Translations under genes and position numbers: made by a program | Origin: Sporobolomyces roseus | Taxonomy: Eukaryota > Basidiomycota > Microbotryomycetes > Sporidiobolales > Sporidiobolaceae | Assembly: GCA_016617785.1 (NCBI GenBank) | Contig: JADILM010000006.1 | Coordinates: forward strand, 248,001 to 312,000 | Length of the DNA stretch: 64,000 bases | Direction: 5' to 3' | Notes under the pieces: model-generated | Told to the model about the DNA's origin: nothing | What the model saw: only the letters and a program-made list of their open reading frames with translations | The model's database searches: none | Shown: in pieces, positions 31,701 through 42,420 of the stretch | How positions within the stretch are numbered: the first letter of the stretch is position 1 | Layout of the letters: each line of letters begins with the position of its first letter

Positions 31701-34465
31701 GGAACCTAGACATGCAGCAACTTTGAGTACCTCTTGACAACGAGGCGAGAACTTGCGGATCTGAACGAGGAGGAGGTCGACGACGTCGGAAGAAACCGAT
31801 TTCGAAGCGATAAGGTTGAGGTCGAACTCCCACTCGCGTCGGTCGAAGTTGAAAACGAAGAGACCTTCGGCGTTGAACGATTTCAGGAGCTGTGGATAAG
31901 TGAGCAAGTTTCATCAGCTCAAGAATCGAGAGATTGGAAATGAAGGTGAACATACTTGAGCGACGAACAAAGGACTGCCTCTCGTCTTCTCCAGTACAAG
32001 CTGACTCAATCGATTGACATCGTGGCTGATCTTGTGGGGCGCCATGGGAGCGCCGAGTTCGGCGGCTGAAGAGGGATTGCGAAGAGCCGCGCTGACGAAA
32101 GCTGCAACTGCGTTAAGGCTGAGTGGTTCGAGAGTGAGAGTGAGGTCGACTGAGGGGAGTTTCGATACGAGCTCGGTTTCGACGACATGGTTCGCATCGA
32201 CTTCGTTGTCCCTCCACGCGCAGATGAGGAGCATAGGATTCGCCATTTTGCAAGTCAATGGATCTTGATCGTTGGCGATTCCTGAAATTGCGAGCGATCG
32301 AATGAAAGCGATGTCGGAAACGGTCGACCACTGGAGATCGTCGAAGAGAACGATGAGAGGTTTGTCGGCTCGAGCGAAGATCCGCAGAACTTTCTGGACC
32401 AGGGTTTGAAATCGTTCTTCACTCTCGTGAGCACCGAGGACTGCAACGGCAGGTTGACTGTCGAGCCATCCTCTTTCGAAGACGTTCTCGAGCGCAGGAA
32501 GCATGTCGGCCAATACTCGTCCTTCTGTCCCGAGAGCTCGTTGTAACCGTCTTCTCCAAACCGCTAGTCGAGCTTCTGGTTCTGAGAGGAGTTGGCGAAA
32601 GAGACCGTTGAGGGCTTGAGTGATGGCGAAGAAGGGAACCGGTGATTTGATCTCTGTTCACATTGATGAGGGATTAGTAACGAGCCCTAACTTTAGATTC
32701 TGATTTCCTCGAAACTTACGATCGAATTTGACGTTGGTAAAGTGACCTCGACTCAGTAGAGTCGGCGCACGAAGCGTTTCTACTAGTGATGTCTTGCCTA
32801 TTCCTGAATGACCTTTGACTATCACCACTCCCGGCTTGTTGCTACTCTTGACCCTTTCGTAACTTTCCCTCAAACTTCTAACGCTTTCCTCCCTTCCGAA
32901 CAGAGTCGAAGCGGGAGGTAATCTGAAATTGGCAGATTCATCGATAGCGCCGATAGCAAAGTCGGAAGCGAAGGGAGGAGCGTTGAATGGGAAGAAACCG
33001 GGACTGGCAGGAGGGAAATTCGGAGTAGGAGTGGTCGAAGTGATTGGTGAGAGTGGCCAGCTGAGGGGAGAGCCTGGAGTTGGGACAGAGATTGACTCTT
33101 TGACTTGTTCGAGATCGAATATCAAGCCTTGAGCAGTTTGGTAACGAGCGTCTGGCGATTTTTCGAGGAGCTTGGCAACGATGAGAGCGAGACCGTGAGG
33201 AAGAGATCGATCGATGGAATCCATGAGAGGTGGTCGTTTTGTGATGTGGGCGTGAACGATCTCTAACGGATCCGTCGATTGAGGGAAGGGAGTTTGACCG
33301 GTAAAGACTTCGAAGAAAGTAGCTCCTATCGAATAATAATCGCTCCGATAGTCTGCACTCTTTCCGACTCGTCCACTGCATTCCGGCGCTCTGTGGACTC
33401 GTCCGAGCAAACGTCAGCGAACGACTCGTCTCGTAGGCTTTCGTGGGAGAACTCACAGATACGGTAGACTGTCTTCCTTCATCCCTCTTTCTCGTATCGG
33501 CGGAGAGTCTCCTTCGGGTCCTCCAGTCGAGAAAGCGCAGGAAAAGTCGTGAAGGTAGATCTCGGCGAACATCGAGGTCGAAACGGTTGACGGTCGAATC
33601 GAATTGTGAACGTAGTTCTGCTTGTGTATCGATGCGACGAGAGTGACGAGTCGAATCGCCGAATCGAGTGCACGAACGAGTTCTTGAGGGTTCGACCAGA
33701 AAGGTATCGGAGGTCTACTTCGGAGTTTGAACACTTCTGTCCAAGTGCGAACGTCTGAAATTTCCACCACCATCATCGTTCCATACCTCCCGCTTTCCCT
33801 TCCTATCACTTTCGAGATGTTCTGTACTCCCGCATCCCTCAATCGATTCAATAGTACCGTTTCTGCCTTGAATTGTTGAGCCGCCGAAGGTTTCGCTGAT
33901 AATGAGAATTTGAGGGCTACTCGCTGATCTCCCCTGGCGATACTGTGCGCTCGACATGCGACGATATCATCGTAGTGGATACTGATGACTCGGACTGTAG
34001 GAGCGAACTCTATCAGACCGAAGAGAACAGCTTTGAGAATAGAGAACTTTACTCACCGTCTCGATATCCGTCAACCTTGATCTCATCTCCCGGCTCCACT
34101 AAACTCGGAATCGTCTCTCCACTATTACTCGAGAGTAATTTTGGTCTTGACGGTCCAGTACTATGAGGTTCTCCAGTTCCCGAGGTGAAAGTTCCGAGAG
34201 ACCTAGAATCCTCGGTCGCTGAACTGGAAGAAGCTAGGGATGTTTGGTCGGTGGGAAAGGTAGGAGGAAGGGGTTTGAGTGCTGCTTTTGGCGAACGAGC
34301 TGTTTCTCGGAAGGGAGGAGTCGAATAGGAAGGAGCAGGATGGGAAGGAGAGGTGCTGAGAGGAGGACGAGGTCTAGGAGGTGGTTGATTGCTCATAGTG
34401 CCATTGCTAGCTGATGAACTGCCTGTATGGTTGAGCCTACGACGCTTCTGCTCCCTATCGGCCAT
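25768..34465 (-). CDS. Group X-type hybrid histidine kinase: pseudokinase, AAA-like, GAF, HisKA/HATPase and receiver domains
   Basis: Large two-component sensor, likely acting in stress signalling like Chk1 or Mak2/Mak3-type fungal kinases. Order from the start (34465, [10 protein letters not shown]): a Pro/Ser-rich leader, and a protein-kinase-like domain (VALKF lysine kept; the catalytic loop reads YVHNSIRPS instead of HRDxKxxN; HDFSCAF at the DFG place; LAPECSGR and [21 protein letters not shown] later). An AAA-type ATPase has Walker [13 protein letters not shown] and FDDLQW. A long helical TPR-like region follows. Next are a GAF-like domain (28.7-28.3 kb), a coiled coil, and the H-box [20 protein letters not shown] (split by an intron near 27950). 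The ATP-binding boxes are [15 protein letters not shown] and [14 protein letters not shown] degenerate receiver ([25 protein letters not shown]) and a complete receiver ([36 protein letters not shown]) end the protein. About 2,400-2,500 residues, many introns; it looks intact. Confidence 0.92.
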
Positions 34466-34883
34466 TGGTCCCTTTCTGAAGATGAAAGAGCGGTGGGGTA
34501 GTGAAATGGAGCCTCACCGAGTCGAGACTTGACTACGAAGGCTTTGGAGATGAGCTAGACCAGATTCGAGCGAGCTGTGAGGCGGACCAAGAAAGCGAAG
34601 GTTGTTGAAAGATGAGCAAGAAACAAAAGCGATGAAAACTTGATCGCAAGACGATGAATCATGGGCTTTCTTCGTTCTCCTGCTCGAGAGCGTTCTCACT
34701 GTGTTGTACAACGACGTATGAGAGCAGATGTAGCAGCGAACTCGTCTGCGGTTCCGAAGAAATCGACATGATTCGATCCATTTGCTTCCTTTTCGTCGGC
34801 TCTCTCGGCAACTCTGATCATTCATCAGTCTACTACTGCATTGTATAGTCGTTGTGTGCATTCTACTGCTGTGTCCCTTTGCC
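34466..34883. promoter_or_regulatory. Histidine-kinase promoter and MOG1 3' flank
   Basis: No gene seen in 418 bases between two same-strand genes. Confidence 0.4.
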
Positions 34884-35598
34884 TCAACCCGCAAACAACC
34901 CGAAATCCTTGATTTTGAACGTTCTAACCGCTTCTTCAAATACTTTCTTCGCATCTTCCGGATCCCTCTCTTCTCCTGATTCTCCCATCTTGACCGGATA
35001 GTTGACGCATAGTGTGACGTCCGCGTTCTTGCTAGGAATCCGCCATAGAGCAAACTGAATGAGGACGGTATCTGCTTCTTCTGAGGGTTTATTGAACTTC
35101 GAGACGGTCTGTGTTCCAGTCAGAACTGTCGGACCTTGCACCTCTGGTTCAGATGAGTCTTGTGCTGTCGCTGGCGTCGTAGGGAGGTCTATTGAGGATA
35201 TTGAAGAAGAGAGAGCCGTGTTGTCGTGAGCGAGGGAAGAGAAGTGAAACCTGTCGATGCAAGTTCGCTGTCAGCTCACAAGTTCATTCCTAGACCCTCA
35301 TGAAGACTACAGATAAGCTGTACGTACCGCATCGCTGCCTCTAGGCTATCTCCAGCTCCATCCTCCTTGACCAACTCGAGCACTTCGACAATCAAACTGA
35401 GATCTGAATCTGGTGACAGGAAGACTTCTTGAGTATCTGGCACTTGCCGCAGGTCACTATGAGAGGTAGTACATGTCAGCTAAGTGTATGCGATCGAGGG
35501 GAAAATAAGGTGTGCTAGGTTTCTACTCACCTTGCGTCGATGAAAGTGGAAGGAAGGGAACAAGAGATGGCTCCTCCGTAAAGCGGCCGCGCTTGCAT
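34884..35598 (-). CDS. MOG1: Ran-binding nuclear import factor Mog1
   Basis: Mog1 binds the GTPase Ran, stimulates nucleotide release and supports nuclear protein import. Exon 1 starts at 35598 with MQARPLYGGAISCSLPSTFIDA. Exon 2 (35460-35331) gives SDLRQVPDTQEVFLSPDSDLSLIVEVLELV and GAGDSLEAAMR. Exon 3 holds FHFSSLAHDN, QGPTVLTGTQTVSKF, LIQFALWRIPSKNADVTLCVNYPV and the C-terminal FKIKDFGLFAG, ending at the TGA at 34884-34886. The RPLYGGAIS start and the RQVPDNQEVF-like segment are the family's signatures. About 200 residues, the normal length. Confidence 0.93.
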
Positions 35599-35869
35599 CG
35601 TATACTTGGGGATGAGTGCAGGATCAGATTCGGAGGTGAGTGGATGCAGATTGAACGCGTTGTCGCGCTGGCTGGAATTCTTCGCCAACTTTTTCTTCAA
35701 AGTTTTCGAATCTGATTCAACCGTCTCCTCTCTCCTCCACCTCCTCCCTACTTTCCTCAAAACTCTTCGACTGTCCAACTCAGTAACCCACGCCCACACG
35801 GCACTTAAGCAAACTCTCTTCCCTTTCCTTCTCTTTCCCTCAACCTTGCTGCCTCTTTCTTCACTAAAC
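35599..35869. promoter_or_regulatory. Divergent promoter between MOG1 and the homeodomain gene
   Basis: 271 bases between divergent start codons, C/T-rich on the right side just before the ATG at 35870. Confidence 0.4.
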
Positions 35870-38099
35870 ATGCAGTCGCCAACTCGATCAACATCCCCGA
35901 TTCCTCCTACAATGCAACACTCCGACTCTCAACGATACCCAGTCACCCCTTCACAATACCCTGAATCAGTCTCGCAAAGTCACGACCTCGGTTCAAGAAT
36001 CGCAGCTCCTTCGACTTCAAAAACACCCCGCGTTTCTCCCTCTCCTCCCGCCCAATCTTGTTCGGAACCTGTTGAGGTCGACTCGTTAGGAACTGCAGAG
36101 AACCCCTTGATCCCGAAACGTCGTCGAAGAACTTCTCCAACCGAACTCGCGATTCTCGAAGAAGAATATCGCCTCAATCAGAAACCGGATCAAGGTGAAC
36201 GCGCAAAAGTGGCTCAGAGATTGGGAATGACGAACAGAGCTATACAAGTATGGTATCAGAATCGCCGGTAAGCTCCTGACTGTTTTTTCCTCTCTCTGAA
36301 TGTTTTGATCGACCAGGCGCGACTTTCACAACCTCCGGCTTTCAAAGACGAGTTGACTGACCTCGTATTACTCTTCGATCAACAGGCAAAAGGACAAGAA
36401 GGATTCGTCGTCGCAAGCTGGAAGTTGCGCTTCATCGTCGGTCGCAAGTGGTGACCTTTCATCTCCGAAAGATCTCGATGGAGTCACCCTCTCATTCTCC
36501 TCGTCACCTCTACCCTCTCCTCAACTGCCACTATACCCTACAACTGTTCCCTCACGACCTCCTCTCTCGCCGTCGCTCTCTTCACTCAAAGGCCTTCCTT
36601 CGTCGTCTGATTTATATTCGGGATCCGCTCCTCCGACTAGTTCGAACAAGGAAAACACTTCTCCTCCTCTCGTCGACTCTCTACCTCCGATGACCTCGCA
36701 AGTTCCTCAACCTTACGTCTACTCTTACCCTTCCTCGCAACAATCCGCTGCTCTCGCTGGACACCTATCCGCTTCCTCGGTTCCTTCGTCCAGCCAACAA
36801 TCCGTCTTCGTACACCGATCGTCCAATTCAAGCATCATCGCCGCAAAGAAACACGTTCGCAAACGTCCTCTCGGATCTCACGCACCTTTCGCTCGAACTC
36901 CCTCCCTCACCCATTCCTTCGATTTCCCTCCTTCTCCGCCCAAGCCCAAACCAATTCCTGCTCGCTCTTCTTCTGTCGGGTGTCAACCATCAGGTCAGGC
37001 AGCGAAGCTCACTGCTCGTCGACCTGATCTCGGTCGTCGTGCCTCAAGCGTGAGCGGAGGTTTATTTGACATGGCAGAAGGTTCAATCACTACAGAGGGA
37101 TCGACGACGTGGAAGGAGGCAACGACTCGACGACGGAGCGCGGAGGAGACCGCATCGAACGACGGAAGAGAAGCATCCGGATCTGAACAAGTCGCCCAGG
37201 ATCTTCTTCAACACATGCAGAGCGACCCTCCGTCTGCGTCTTCACCAGCTCCCGTGACCCGTACTCGCATCTTCGACCACAACCACGGAAAACTCTCCGC
37301 TTCTCTCGCCACGGCCGATGAGGATTCAGATGAAGACGATCAAACTTCCGGTTCCTTTGTTCCCTCCGCATTCGCATCGAAGCGGCCACCTCTCCAGCAC
37401 TCGCGATCTCTCGGTGCGAGCTTCCATGGCTCGAACAGTCGAGGAGGAGACCCTTCGAAAGCGAAAGCCCGTGTTGCTCTTCTCCGATCAAACTCGTACA
37501 ATGGAACCTCTTCCTCTTCTTCCTCTCCCTTGTCAATCTCCACCTCTCTCGCCAACTCTCACGCTCGCGACAACCCTTTCTCTCCCCTCTCAGCTCCCCT
37601 CTCCTCTCGAACTTTCTCTCGCAACTCTCCCTCTCTCGCTGCAACCGCCGAAGCCGCGACCTCTGGAACGGAGGTTACCTGTGCTCTCAACGCACTTGAA
37701 CGCAAACGCGCGAGGATCATAAGCGAAGGTGTCTCGCTTCAACAAGCCTCAATTCCTCCTTCTTCCTCATCCTCTTCCCGTCGTCGATCTCTCAACCAAG
37801 ATCCAGCAAAGGAACGAGCGACGAAGCGAAGACGTTCCTCTGCCCTCTCGTCGATCTCGACTCAACAATCGCAAGAAAACGAAGGAGACGACTCGATGGC
37901 TGAACTCTCGTTCTCCTCCACCTCGACCGCTTCCACTACCGATTCCCTCGTCACGGTCGACTCTCCCTCCTCTAACAACGGTGGTTACTTTGCTCTACGG
38001 AATGCAGTCGAGCAGGTTGAGGCAAGAGAGTTATCGAAGGCAGGAGATGATGAACGAGAATGCGCAGAGTTGTTACTGGGTCTCGGTGGGTTCTGCTGA
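35870..38099 (+). CDS. Homeodomain transcription factor
   Basis: Predicted DNA-binding regulator; targets unknown. The homeodomain spans about residues 83-141: KRRRRTSPTELAILEEEY for helix 1, KVAQRLGMTNRAIQVWYQNRR for helices 2-3, and QKDKKD after the intron (36269-36386) that splits the RR-Q junction. The recognition helix keeps the invariant Trp, Asn and Arg, with Gln at position 50. It is a 60-residue typical homeodomain, not a TALE type. The remaining ~600 residues are Ser/Pro/Thr-rich and low in complexity, with basic patches (KKHVRKRPLG, KERATKRRRSS) that could act in nuclear import, and a small ordered-looking C-terminal end (ELSKAGDDERECAELLLGLGGFC). No second domain is recognised. 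Confidence 0.9.
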
Positions 38100-38561
38100 G
38101 GAGATATAGGTAGTGTCGTCGGCTGGCGATGCTCGTTGAGAGGAAGTTGTAGTAAAGAAAAGGCAGCCTAAAGAGGTTTATTCTATTCACGAGGTCGAAA
38201 CGAAGTTTGTAGAAGTTAATCCATCTCACACATCCAAATATACCCCTTATATATACCCTTTTTCCAATTTTTCCTTGTGAATCTTACACACACCATGATA
38301 CCATTCAATCGTTGCAGACTCTGGACTACGAAGATTGAGAGCCTTCGTTTTTTTTGACTTCGCCAGATTTTGGACCTCGAGCTTTGGTACTCCTTTCTCG
38401 CTCGGAGCTAGCGCCAATGTACTCTTCTCTGCTCGTGAACATCCCTTGCTCGACGAAACGAGATCACGAGTAATTTGATCGCATATCAACGCGTCCTCTG
38501 CAAAATCCTTCTCTTCTATCTCTACTTCCTGCATCTCATCCTGATTCCTGCTTCGATAGCT
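38100..38561. promoter_or_regulatory. Homeodomain-gene 3' flank and promoter of the AA14-like gene
   Basis: An AT-rich stretch with repeated TATATACCC-like units (38235-38262) probably marks the 3' end of the homeodomain transcript. A minus-strand frame at 38247-38567 lacks family resemblance and is not called. Confidence 0.4.
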
Positions 38562-40615
38562 ATGCATAAGCTTCTGTTACTTCTGAGTCTTCTCTACTCA
38601 GCTCGAGCTCACATGTCGTAAGTTCATCTGTTTATCTCGCGTTCTTTTTCGAATCCATAATTCGAAAGCGCGTAGCTGACTCGTTTCGTAACGATCGTAG
38701 ACCGTTTTTGTCGGCCATGTATGGAGGACCAAAGCAATATCATCAACTGCAAGACCCAGTTCAGCCCCTCGGTCCCGGTCTCGAATTCGACGAATGGGTT
38801 CGTTTGGACCTTCTCTCAAGTTATCCCCAAGGCCCCGAGCTCAATAATAGTGTACTGACGATTTCGACGACTCTGTGCAGTGGTTCCGAGGTCCGAAAGT
38901 CAGAAATGCTCCTCCGGAGGAAGGAGAAGTTGCGATTCTCAAAGCGGGATCGAATTTCACGCTTGAGATTGGCTGTGCTCCCGAGTATACAACGTATGGA
39001 GGATCAGATCCAAACGGAAACGTAGCTTGCGACGAAGCTGGACCGTATCATGCCGATCCAGACGCCCAAATCGTCAATCCAGATTTGTTGAGCGGTTGCG
39101 CTATCGGGAGTGAGTGTCCTGTCGCCGCTCTGCAGTGCTGATATCTTCGATACTGACTACTCTGGCGAGCAGTCGCCGACGTCATGGATCCAAACGATGC
39201 GACGATGGACAATTTCGCAATCTTCTCGGTTCAAGCGGAGTGCATTCTCACTCGGAATACGACATTCGCCGTTCCTGCGAAGATGCCTGCCTGCACAGGT
39301 GACTACTGTATATGTGGATGGGTGAGTTGGAAATCCTTGCGAAACGAAGCTGTTCGACGAGCCGGACTGACTCTCCTATTTTGCTTTATTTAGGTGTGGT
39401 CTCCGCAAACTGGTATAGGAAACGCCTATCACACTCCTGTGAGCTCTATGATCTTCACTTATCCGATATGAACAGAATGCTAACTCGAGACGAACAAACT
39501 ATCTCAGTTCCGATGCAAGGTCACGGACTCGCCGGTCGACGCGCAACCTATCGCTCCCCCGAACGATCCCGTCTACTGTCCCGACTCTCGAGATGACTGT
39601 ACAAAAGGATCGAAGCGTCTCATCTCCACCTATAACTATCCTGTGCGTTGGCCATTCCGCTTTCATGGTCTGTGCGAAACTGTCACTTACCGATTCTGAT
39701 TTCAAAGGTGAACGTTCCTTGGACTTCCAATTACGATCGACCAGGATATCATGACACTTTTGGGTGAGTAGCTCCGCCATTGCAAATCGTACCAGTCAAC
39801 TCACCTTCATTTCCTCGAAATCCAGGTTCTTTGACGGACCTCAAGATGATATCTTCCTTCCTGCTCCTACCTCGTCAGCTTCTGGTAGCACTATCCCTAC
39901 ATCCTCAGAATTCCTCAGCTCTTCCTCAGCAATAGTATCGACAACACCGAGCGAACCTTCGAAAGTGTCGTCGTCGTTCGGAAAGAGCTCGACTTCGACT
40001 CAATCCGTACTTTCCTCTTCACCAACTTCGACATCCAGCAAATCGATTCCAGTCAGCTCTTCGATGGCCACATCCCGCATCGCGTCAACTTCTCGCTCAT
40101 CCAGCAAGACCTCGACCACCTCTAGTTCGAGCACTTCGAAACTCGTTTGGATTCCCGTTCCGACGACAACTCCTCATTGGATCCCAGTTGTCACTTTCCG
40201 TACGACGACTACATCAGCCCCCTCGATAGTTTCCACCCGCTCTCCTCGACTGCCTTACAAAGATGCGCTCTCCTCCCTCTCTTCGGCTCTTCATCTCCCT
40301 ACTCGGTCCGCTCGAGTGCCCTGGATCTCTCGTAACGCGCACGCAACCACTGTGACTCCTACTCCATCGGCTCGACCGACCCGAAAAAGCTGGAGGGATC
40401 GCACGGTATCGAAAGAAGCAGCATTGGAGACTGCTCTTTCGAGGAAAGGGCTTTCGCATTTGAAACGAGGGAGGGAGTTTGGGTCGGCCGGAGGGCTGGA
40501 AGAAAGGATGGTGGACAAGATGAGGAGAATGGTGACGAGCGAGAAGGAAGAGAAGCGTGAACAGGAAGAGAGCAAGGAGCCGGAGAAACTCGTTTGGACT
40601 AGGGTCGAGCTGTGA
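38562..40615 (+). CDS. Secreted AA14-like lytic polysaccharide monooxygenase with a long Ser/Thr-rich tail
   Basis: Predicted extracellular copper oxidase. AA14 enzymes of basidiomycetes have been reported to cleave xylan coating cellulose. The signal peptide is MHKLLLLLSLLYSARA, after which the mature chain would start with His17, the residue that forms the copper-binding histidine brace. Exons then give HMSPFLSAMYGGPKQ, DEWWFRGP, FTLEIGCAPEYTTYGG, AGPYHADPDAQIVNPDLLSGCAIG (second His), DNFAIFSVQAECILTRNTTFAVPAKMPACTGDYCICGWVWSP (Cys-rich core), NAYHTPFRC (likely axial Tyr), then PVYCPDSRDDC and RPGYHDTF. From about 39840 the chain becomes a Ser/Thr-rich linker and then a basic, helical end (EEKREQEESKEPEKLVWTRVEL) without a GPI-type hydrophobic tail. 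The motif pattern fits AA14 from memory; activity is unproven. Confidence 0.75.
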
Positions 40616-40739
40616 TCGCGATTGATAGATATAAGAGGTGTAGCTATAGTGGTGTATCTTTATCGTTATTAGCAGTTGGATATCAGTGTACAAACTTAGA
40701 CTAAGGGGAAATAATTTTGTTGTAACCAACCCTTCTCCA
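40616..40739. terminator. Short convergent gap between the AA14-like and SRP receptor beta genes
   Basis: Only 124 bases lie between two stop codons. The AT-rich sequence near 40620-40720 must hold the transcript ends of both genes, so their 3' untranslated regions probably overlap. Confidence 0.4.
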
Positions 40740-42095
40740 TCAGAGATCTTCATCTATCCATTCCCAGAGTTTCGCTAAACCTTCTGGACTCTTGTCCGTT
40801 GAGCTCGCAACTCCCCACTTGATCTCGATTCCCAAACCCTTCTCGATTTTCTCCCATTCAAATGATCCCTCGAAAGGGAACGCGTCCTCATTCGACAACA
40901 ACTCTGCCTCATCACTCGGTAAGCCCTCTATACTATCCATCGAGGTCGTTGTCGTAGGTGCGCCGAGCCCAAGAGCAGATAGGATCGATTTGAAGATCGA
41001 AGAGTTTGATGCTCCAGTAGGGATCGCTTCTAATCCCTCGAGTTTCGCTCCTGCTGATGTGATCCCAGCGGAAGACGCAGCTCTCCGTCGTTCGAGTTCG
41101 CGAGCGAGAGACTGCTTCGCTCGGTCGAGGGTGAGTGAGGGAGATTTGGGTTTGGTCGGAGTCGAGGAAGAGGTTGATGATGTGAGAAGATCGGATCTAG
41201 TGAGGAGGATGAGGAGAGGAGGCAGAGAGGCAGATGGCCGACGAGATGAAAGAAGTGAGATCAGAGAGAGGAGAACGTGGAGATGTCTATCGAATGAGAG
41301 CATTAGTGAAGGCTCGCGGTAAGAAAGAAAAATTATCAGACTCACTCTCCAGCATCTCGCACGTTCTTTCCAGTGAGCCCAACAGCGGCATCAATCGTGA
41401 ATACAATGCCATCTGCGGCAGGGAGGAACTGAGCGAGAGAGCGAGTTCGGAGACGAGGGTGGCCAGGAAGATCGACGAGATGAAGAGGTTGAGCAAGAGC
41501 GACGGCTGGGAGCTGTGAAGTTTCCGACATGGTCAACGTTAAGTCTCGTTGTATAATCCACTAAAGACTCACTTCATCTTGTTCCATCTTCTCACTCTTC
41601 TCGTCCGATTTTTGCGAAAGAGAAGTTGATCCTCCCCACTTTTCCCTCACGACACCTTCATTCTCTTTCATGCTCGTGTGAGATGGTGGTGCGTGACCAT
41701 ATACGAGCTGTGACCCTCTCTAGGTCAGCTCCATCCCGAGAGAGAGGGAGAGCAATCGAGCGAACCTTTGAGAACAACGCCGTTTTCCCACTCGCTAAAG
41801 GTCCCACCAGTAGTACAGATCTAACCCCACTCCTTGCCTTTTTCATCGAGATCGGTTTGGCTGATTTGGGCGAGAAGAGAGCGATGAGGAGGAAGACGAG
41901 GAGGACTGAAAGAGAGAGGAAGATTCTCATCCAGCTGAACGAAGGAGGCGCTACGAGGGACATGGCCTCTGGAGTAGGTCGTATTTGCGACATTCTTGGT
42001 GTGGTCGAGTGAGGTGTAGGAGACAGACCAGCGAATCTTCTCTCTTGATCTCTGTCACCTCGCCCCGCTTCCATCACACCGCTTGTGAGCTCCAT
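40740..42095 (-). CDS. SRP102: Signal recognition particle receptor subunit beta
   Basis: Membrane-anchored GTPase that holds SRP receptor alpha at the ER during co-translational targeting. The chain starts near 42095 (MELTSGVMEAG; two later in-frame ATGs, including MSQIRPTP, are possible). A single membrane helix follows (MRIFLSLSVLLVFLLIALF), then G1 SVLLVGPLASGKTALF, G3 LHLVDLPGHPRLR, SLAQFLPAADGIVFTIDAA, and G4 LLILLTRSDLL, which has TRSD where NKxD/TKxD is usual in other GTPases. A Ser/Thr-rich insert precedes LARELERRRAA. The C-terminal part has the acidic FPFEGSFEWEKIEKGLGIEIKWGVASS and ends LWEWIDEDL. Exons and order match SR-beta; length is somewhat larger than yeast's because of the inserts. 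Confidence 0.9.
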
Positions 42096-42420
42096 GACTG
42101 CTTTATATCTTATATAGAGCTATACTATACGCTCTGTGCAATCTCAAGGTTGTCCACGCTGTCTTAGTCGAACGCCCCACCTCTCGGACACTCGAATCGA
42201 TTTCTCTCTCTCAAGACTCACAGAATACAGGGAGCGACTTCTTGGACCGCTGAGGACTGGCTTAGAGGCTATGTGCGCGCTGTGACCACGAGCAGCTCTC
42301 GACCTTTGGTCCGCGGTCCCGAACGGACTTGCTCTTCGAGTTACTCTTCATCTCTTCGACTCTTCCTTCCTCACTCTATCCTTCGAGGCAGCTGGCTCGA
42401 AGAATCGGAGATCAAGCAGC
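42096..42420. promoter_or_regulatory. Divergent promoter between SRP receptor beta and gene D
   Basis: 325 bases with no gene seen. The inner edge of the right duplication arm must lie near its right side. Confidence 0.4.

Noticed and set aside
38247..38567. Minus-strand 106-codon frame upstream of the AA14-like gene
   Set aside because: Its ATG overlaps the palindromic ATGCAT of the AA14-like start, it shows no family resemblance, and it lies across the AT-rich 3' end of the homeodomain gene.
40740..42095. SRP receptor beta as a defective GTPase because of the TRSD G4 motif
   Set aside because: G4 varies in SR-beta and the other nucleotide-binding motifs are intact, so no loss of function is implied.
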